Of a DNA stretch of 64,000 bases, positions 57,179 to 64,000 are shown piece by piece. A model generated the notes under the pieces. It was not told the DNA's origin. It worked only from the letters and a program-made list of their open reading frames with translations, and ran no database searches. This DNA is from Reticulascus tulasneorum. Taxonomy: Eukaryota > Ascomycota > Sordariomycetes > Glomerellales > Reticulascaceae. The stretch spans positions 248,001 through 312,000 of the forward strand of contig LSAX01000003.1 of the NCBI GenBank assembly GCA_001557505.1, read 5' to 3'. Made by a program: the position numbers and the translations under genes. The stretch's first letter is position 1. Every line of letters starts with the position of its first letter.

Positions 57179-57445
57179 TGCGAGATCGCGAGCCGATTTA
57201 CGACTGTGCTGAGCCGGTGTTGCTCGTTGCGAATACTGGCAGGACGACGCATCGAGTCAGCATGGGTGGATATGGGAACAGTGTCACGCGCAAGCAGAGG
57301 CAAAGGAGGAAGCAGAAGTCAACGAGGCCGCCGCACCGAGAGGAGCGAGAGTGTGTTTGTTTTGTTTTTGTTGGCGGCCGAGGACCACAAGGACCAGGAC
57401 CAGGCGGTATCGTATAATGTCTGCTGCGTATGTAGGTCTCCGCCC

Positions 57446-57463
57446 CTCTCTCTCTCTCTCTCT
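57446..57463. repeat. CT dinucleotide repeat in the LTE1 upstream region
   Basis: An uninterrupted CT run on the plus strand (GA on the LTE1 strand), about 270 bases upstream of the LTE1 start codon. Confidence 0.9.
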
Positions 57464-57936
57464 TGCTCTCACTCCGTCTCTGTTGTGTGCGTGCGTGTGG
57501 TCCGTGGGTTTGGGTCACGGAGATTGGGGTTGGAGGGGAGTCACGTACGTGTTGACGCCATAAATGGGACCAGTCGAGGCAGATGTCGAAGCAGCACCGT
57601 GCAGAAAATGACCAATGTTTCGAATTGGAACAAAAAGAAGAAAGGTGAGGCGCTACGCAACAATAAACAGACGCGAAGAAGAGGCTCGATCACGAGAATG
57701 GGTCGGTCGGGCCTTGAAATGAGGTTAGCATGGAGGGTAGGTCGTAGGAGAGGTAGGTAATAAGGCAAAGGCAAGGCAAAGGCAAGGCAAGGCAAGGTAG
57801 GCGGCGGGCAGGATAATAGGGATTGAAGAAAAAGGTCGGTTATTACGTTCTCAGGTAGGGAAGTGCCAGGGAAGTGGGAGAGAAGTAGGAGGTAAGGTAG
57901 GCATGTAATTGGGCTATTACGGGCTGGATGGGACTA

Positions 57937-57953
57937 GGGGGGGGGGGGGGGGG
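57937..57953. repeat. 17-base G homopolymer
   Basis: Seventeen consecutive G residues; another shorter G run lies near 58022. Such runs can form G-quadruplexes and are error-prone in sequencing. Confidence 0.9.
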
Positions 57954-58633
57954 ACTGCCGGCCATTGACTGATGAAGATTGTACGTACCTTTTGCTGTGG
58001 GTACTTGTACAGACAAATTACCGGGGGGGGAGGATGGGTTGGTGCCCAGCCCAGCGTGGCCGTGGGGTTGAGTTTGATGGTGCTGTGCAGCCTGTGCTGC
58101 TGCTGGAAAACCGGGATGTAATACTTTGCGGGCGGTACGTGCTGCCTGGGTAGTACTCGGTGCTTTTCCCATTATGACTACTGACTGTGGAGTACTTATC
58201 GCTTAGGTACTACTTGTTGAAAGGCTTGTGAAGGTCAGGGAATCAGTATAGGCCTGCACCTTGGGGGAGGAACCGCACCCCCTTACTGACCTAGTAGTGG
58301 TACATGCCTAGAAAATAAGGTAGTTAGTGTAGCCATCGAAAATAGCAGGGCAACGGGGAGCGGCCCGGGGGGGTGGTTACATGCCCCCATTGTTTACTGG
58401 GGGGGCCCGCCTCCCAATCACTACATACGTACCAGCCCACGGGCGAGATGACGAACTTGGAGTGCGCTGTGGCTGGTCAGGACCGCTGAACGGGGTGCCG
58501 CTGCAAGACCCTCAGCTGCCTACTCCGTACCTAGCTCTCTCAGTATCTTTAGTAGGCTAAGGATGGCCCGGGGCTAAAGAACGAAGGACTGCGATAGCAC
58601 GGCTCAATAATAAAGCTAATAAGAGTGATGAGT

Positions 58634-58654
58634 GGTAGGTAGGTAGGTAGGTAG
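58634..58654. repeat. GGTA tetranucleotide repeat
   Basis: About five tandem GGTA units. Confidence 0.9.
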
Positions 58655-59038
58655 ACATACGTATAGTACCTCGCTAGCGTGCTGACGAGGTCCCGCGTGC
58701 ACGGTTAGAGCCCAGATGCAGTTGCAGGGATATCTTCATCATTTTTTTGCCGGCTTCCATCCTCCATCATCCTCTCTCTCTCCATCCTGTCCATCTCCCT
58801 CCCACATGCACTTCTCACTTCCCAATTGCGCCCCTCATCCATCCAACCAAGGCGAACTTGCAGAAAGTCCCTACTTGCCAAGATGTGCGTGAAAGCCCAG
58901 CAACTATTCGTATTGGTGTGTACACTAGAGATAATGGCGGTTAATTAGGTGGTAGGATATGCATGCGAGCCAAGGCGGACAGCAACGTGACGATTACCAT
59001 GAAAGCGGTGTTGGTGGTAGTGACTTAATTAGCGGTGT

Positions 59039-59058
59039 TGGTGGTGGTGGTGGTGGTA
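59039..59058. repeat. GGT trinucleotide repeat
   Basis: About six tandem TGG/GGT units directly preceding GGTACTTACG. Confidence 0.85.
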
Positions 59059-59930
59059 CTTACGAAGGGTCCTACATTCGCTAAATTATTATTCTGCTGA
59101 GTGGGTGTGCTGCATCATCCCCCACTGGCGCAGCGGCGGTGGTACGAAATGTATGGAAATTTGTTCATCGACCCAGTTCATGCGTTGAACTTGATGTCAT
59201 CTGTACTCCTCCCGACTCCCGCAGCCTACCGTATTACGCACCTTGTATGTACCTCTCCATCTTTCTCTTTCTGGAGGGAATGTCCCTGGAATGACGATTT
59301 GCCAGACCCCGCGGGTCCCCCCCTTTTATTGGGTACTACCTACGCAACATGGTACGTTTGTAAAGACGTCGTGGCAACCAAATGATCATGGATGCTGGTT
59401 TTGTATTCCGATGCGTATTGACGTACCCAGCAAGTCGGGATTGCCACTAGGGACGCCCTGGGAATACCCAGGATATGCTCTTGGAAATTTCAGGGACAGG
59501 AGAGGTACTAGACTAGTAGACCAGTCGATCTGTTACCACGACCACGAGTCTGAAGGCTTTGCTGGGTCTCCGTTCCCAGCTACTTGGAGATCGCTATCTT
59601 CGAGGCGCCACTGGCGTGTGGCCCATACGAAGTACATAGCAGTGATCGTTCAGGCCGCACCAGACTTCAACGCCGCAATCCCTCACCCATTCGTGGACCA
59701 CACGGCGGGGGGAGAGACAACGTGTGAGAGGTCGTAAGACATTGTCAGACGGTGGCGGAACTCATTGAGCTCTGACTCTCACTTCTCACTCTCACTCCTA
59801 CGACAGAGTCTTTACGAGCGAACTCTAGTGGTGTTGCTCTGGCCCTGTTGGACGTAATAATTCATACGGACGTAGACGAAAGTTCCAAGCATGGGCGCAA
59901 ATGAGAGCATCGAGCGTGGCGAAGAAAGCC

Positions 59931-59954
59931 AAAAAAAAAAAAAAAAAAAAAAAA
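59931..59954. repeat. 24-base A homopolymer
   Basis: Twenty-four consecutive A residues. It could mark the end of a retrotransposed or processed sequence, but no coding sequence or target duplication was recognised next to it. Confidence 0.9.
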
Positions 59955-62900
59955 GCCGATCACCAACTGCGCTGCACCGACCCCAATCAATCGATACATG
60001 CCCATTGCTAAAAGACAAATGAACTCCCACTACCTGGTCGTGCTGGTACAGACTGAACACCGATCGATCATATTGATTTCTGTCATTTTCCCCGGCGACC
60101 TACAGACACACAACCAACCCAAGCGGTCGGGCGGTTGGGGCGGGCCATCCAGCGCAGAGGAAGAGGAAGAGCAAAGAACAGATCGGATCACGAACATAAT
60201 GAGGTCGCAGCCAAGCCAGGTCCTCGAAGGTTGGCTCCCGGGGCCGGCACCCAATGAGAGCCTCCAGAGCCCATTTCATCGCAATCCCCCCCCTGTCCGT
60301 GGCAGGTGATGGACCCCCCATAAGAGTCCCAACTTTATCTGCAGAGAAAACTCAAAAGGCTGGGCTGATCTGGGCACATCGAAGTACGGATCAACGAATC
60401 GCAGGCCGATTCGACGTAGTCTGGGGAGTAGTTACATATTACCTGCGTCTGCCATGCTGCAAGAAACCCCCTCACAAGTCACATCGCCAAAGCAATGCGG
60501 CGGATCCTTCCACGGGTTTCGCTCCCTCGACGCAAGCGATCATGCTCCCATGACGAACGGTGTGTGCGTCTGTGGTGCTTCTTATCTACGTAACACACCA
60601 CACTCTCTGGCAAACCCTTCGTACTACGTACATATGTGCAATATTCTGGACGAGAGACAGGTATGTAGACAGCAGACGGACTTGAACGTACAGATTACTA
60701 GATTTGGCAAAGATGCCCTTCTCCGCATTAGTGTAGGACAGTAACTCTAGCGCAAAGAGAAGCACGTGTGAGCTAGCTGTCCATGGGGAAAGGCATCGCG
60801 ATGATCCAGCACATCACTTCCCGTTCCTTTCCCGCTCCTCGTGCTGCTGCCCTCTGCTACGTACGTAGTTAGGCATCAACTACCAATAAGTCGTTGTGCG
60901 CCGCTACACTCGGATTAAAGGCGATTGACGGTGGTTACCGTGGTGGTGGTGTCCCGAATGTGTGGGTGGGACACACAAAGCCCACGAAAGCCCCCCTCCC
61001 GATGCATGGGAAAATCAAGAACTTCATAATCCTCCGTTCGTGCCCTATCCTTCTTCGTTCTGGGTCCCGGGCATCAGAAAGTCGATCAATTCGCCCCAAG
61101 CCGAACAAAGCGGGCATTCGATCCGCGTCAATGGCTTCTCTTCTTCGCGCACCCCGAACCCTGAGACGGATGGAAGGAAAAAGGAACAAGCCCGGTGATG
61201 CTTCCTTGCATGACAAGCGACAATGCCATTGTGTTCTTTCTGTCTTGGATCTGCGAATCATTCTCGCAGCAGCCCTGGACGAGAACCAACAAAGGTCCAA
61301 TGTTCGGCGAGCGGATTTTCCAGATGAACCCCGCAGATCATTCCAAAGGGTTTGGTTCAATGGCTTTGAGAACCCGGTGAACGAGCGAACGGATCGGTCG
61401 GAATTTGTCTGGGCGAGGCTGTTAGTCTCGTTGGGTGGCCAAGGGCCCATGCCTCCACGCACTATGCTATTCCCATCGACGCATTCAACAGCACACACGC
61501 GATTGACCTGAGAAATATGCCTCCACGAGCAGCAAAATGCACATATGCCCTTGACATTCCGAGAACAGTACGGCCTCGGAAGATTCAATACGTGCCGGTG
61601 TACTATGCTATTCCCGTGCCACCATTTCCATTCTCCGCCGTCCCTTAAATCTCCAGCTAATGACCACCAACCAGGATCGGAAATTGTTCGAGCCCAAGAT
61701 CACGCTCGGAGAAAAAGGAATCCCACCCTCCTCAGGCCACCACCACCGCAACAATGCTTCCCAGCTTCCCCGGGCTCCTCGCTGTAACCGTGTGGGCGAG
61801 ACGGGAGCGCGATGCCTGCGGGACATCATTGGCACGCCTCACGAATACAGCCGTGCTATTCGGGTCGACGTCGCCGAAAGTTTTGGAGCAAGCCAGTGAC
61901 ATCGTAGATTCTTTAAAAGAGTGAATCGAGACCGCAAGCGAGCCCGATAGTCCCCCCACCTTAGAACGCCTTTTATCAAGCAGGTCCTTCACGCCACGGG
62001 CAACGTTCGCCTACTGTGCCAGCCATTCCGACCACGAACGTGGCTGGATATGTCCTTGCCCCAACACTTTCTGCATCTCGGATATCTCGTCACGTTGTGT
62101 GATGGGATGAAATCTTGCGGTTTACTCCGCCGGCTCGTCGACCGGAACTACCCACGAGTAGTAACCGAATCGCAGGTGTTGCGGGGAGATTATCTAGGCC
62201 GAAATGCAGGAAGTTCATCGCACGCTTGTCATATGCTACGATTGACTTCCTCCATTCATTCCCACTAGTTATTAGCATGGGCATGGAGAGATCACCAACG
62301 TGTTTCGTCCCCGCCGGGCCCATGCCCTTCCCACCAACACGCGCAGGCTAGCGTGGAATAAAGGTGAGCTACGGCGCGGCTCATGGCGCCAACGCCTGGC
62401 GAGCAAGGCGAGGTCTCACACCCAAACCCTGGCGCAAGCCATCATGTCTCTCCTTCTTTGCTTTTTCTTCTTCTCCCCAAGGGCCATCCCGTTGTGTCGG
62501 TATTAGAGTTGGGTCCCTAAAACTCTAAGGGGTGTGAGACACTTCTTGTCCGCGAGGGAGCGCCAAGCGGCATGAAGCGAAGCGCATCCCCGCCTGATGC
62601 CAGGGCACGCTCGCTGTGTGTTCGGGGCTCGGGCAAACTGAAAATAGGGCCCCAGGCAGACATGCAAGTCAGCTGATCGTTCAGCTTGAACCAAGATGCC
62701 GCCCGCTCCATGTTCCAGATCGTGTGATGCTATGTTCGCCCCGGTAGGCCTCGTGATGACTGAGCTACGGGCGGCGGAGAACCAACTTCGGATCCGTAAA
62801 GCCCGGCACAACTCAGTGCCCGACCGCCATTTCGTACCAATTCTGAGCAGATCATGTTGAGTGAGGTGCTATGTAGTAGTACAGACTAATTTACCAAGCT

Positions 62901-64000
62901 GTCAGATGCCATCATCAGGATCCCAACACGAGAACATTGCTTTTCGATTCAATCCGTCGTTTCCAGTCTTGCAAATCAAGGCCTCACAGCCAAGCCACCA
63001 CATGTGGCCCACCACGCCTCGCCATAACGAGAATGAATATTCGCCAGCACACGCAGCCACGAGGTCATCGGATCCCTCTCACACGTCTCACCCCGTCGAG
63101 CAGATCTAAAAAAGCAAAGTCGCCGCCGCAGCAGGGGTTGGTAATTCAAGGCCTTGGTGGGGGGTTGTCTGTCATCCCTCAATCTCAAACCTGGAATCGG
63201 CGTCCTCACCGTCAGTCCATTGAACTAAGATCCCGCCTTCTCACCAAGACGATTGCAGCATAACACAGCGCTACGCAGAAACGTGCCCGGCTCACCTTGA
63301 GACCCCGACGATCCTTCGCTTGTGTGCCAGTCTCAAAGGGAAGCCTGACTGCCGTAAAACAAAAAGTTCTCTCCTCTTCCGACCTCCGACCTCTTCTACA
63401 GCCCTCCTCCCAGCTCGCATCATGCAGTTTCCCAAAGCCCTGGAACCCCGCCCCGAGCACGTCAATTGACCAATGGCTCTAGTCCAGTCCCTGGAGGCGT
63501 TCAGCTGTCACTGTGTCTTCGCTCCTTAACTTCGTCGTCTTATTGCAGCACCATCGGCTACGGTCCTCAACTCATGGATGACTCCGATCAAGAATTGTTC
63601 GATTCCTAGATCTCGCTTACAAGTAAATGTGACCCCACAGCAAGGGCTGTTGTGATTGACGTGCAGAAGGGGGCTGACGATGAGGCCTTCCTAACATCCT
63701 AAGGATCGATTCTTGATCCGCTGATATGAGCTGGGCTAGCCTGGATCCTGTGTCTTCCCAACCCTAGCCCAACCCCAGCCATGCGGGTGTGTCAAATCAT
63801 TGAGCACAGTCCCGCTGTCAAACACGTCAAAGTCCCGCTGTCTCAACTTCCCACAATTCCACTTACGTTCCAAGCTCTCGTGCCATGAGTGATCTCCGAA
63901 GCCTTTCCTTTCCACCCAGGTTTTTTGGAGTTTTGGGACAAGGGCAGTCGGCAGACCGACGCTTGCAAACTCGCAGCGTCGCATCGTTCTTCAAGACGCA

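Larger units (their letters stand above)
57179..64000. other. 6.8-kb region without recognisable genes
   Basis: Upstream of LTE1. Frames up to about 215 codons overlap on opposite strands (around 60.9-61.6 kb), but none has a domain, a consistent splice pattern or a convincing start. The first 2.7 kb is rich in homopolymers and short repeats and probably includes a long LTE1 promoter and leader. No tRNA, transposon ends or terminal repeats were identified. Confidence 0.5.

Noticed and set aside
56813..57760. A 315-codon plus-strand frame over the start of LTE1
   Set aside because: It overlaps exon 1 of LTE1 on the other strand and then runs through CT-repeat sequence; no domain and low-complexity composition.
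59931..59954. The A24 run as the tail of a LINE-type or processed element
   Set aside because: No adjacent coding remnants or target-site duplication was seen.
60894..61588. Overlapping frames of 205 and 217 codons on opposite strands
   Set aside because: Neither has a recognisable motif or splice pattern, and both are rich in Arg and Cys as in chance frames.
63100..63260. A stretch whose minus strand reads GGCGGGATCTTAGTTCAATGG, like a tRNA 5' half
   Set aside because: No matching 3' acceptor stem or T arm was found within a tRNA length.
1..64000. CRISPR arrays, bacterial operons or insertion sequences
   Set aside because: The sequence is eukaryotic with spliced genes; no regularly spaced repeats or transposase genes were found.

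Overview
This is nuclear DNA of a filamentous ascomycete, most likely a Sordariomycete and possibly Hypocreales. Genes are interrupted by 45-80 nt introns with GT(A/G) donors, CTAAC-type branch sites and AG acceptors. The gene content is typically fungal: HET and 2EXR proteins, a LysM effector, the C-terminal module of a killer-toxin-like GH18 chitinase, a TmpA-like flavoprotein and GH12. Exon joins below were made by hand from splice signals and reading phase; for complete genes the spliced length was checked to be divisible by three.

Left part, about 1-30 kb, is gene-poor and accessory. It holds a broken DUF7872-like gene next to an SGNH esterase, an alpha/beta hydrolase, a small membrane protein, a 2EXR protein, and the orphaned C-terminus of a chitinase lying head-to-head with an intact six-LysM secreted protein. 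These are followed by a ten-exon TmpA-like membrane flavoprotein with a GC-AG intron, an NADP-type cinnamyl-alcohol-dehydrogenase-like enzyme, an intron-containing tRNA-Thr, a tRNA-like relic, a two-domain DUF7726 protein and a HET-domain pseudogene with TAG stops.

Central part, about 30.5-40.4 kb, is a dense housekeeping block: APC10/DOC1 (cell cycle), a small cysteine-rich secreted protein, NOP58 (box C/D snoRNP), V-ATPase subunit d (VMA6), mitochondrial ribosomal protein uS15m and cytosolic uS2 (RPS0).

Right part, 41.6-64 kb, carries a secreted-protein gene with an apparent 1-bp frameshift. It also has a divergent pair of a cellulose-synthase-like GT2 enzyme and a membrane-anchored GH12 glucanase, then GTP cyclohydrolase I and a very large LTE1-type RasGEF. 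The last 6.8 kb has no recognisable gene but many low-complexity tracts. The GT2/GH12 pair is the best candidate for an uncharacterised system: a synthase and a membrane-tethered endoglucanase sharing one 1.2-kb intergenic region. The LysM/chitinase-remnant locus and the several gene relics show active gene turnover in the left half.
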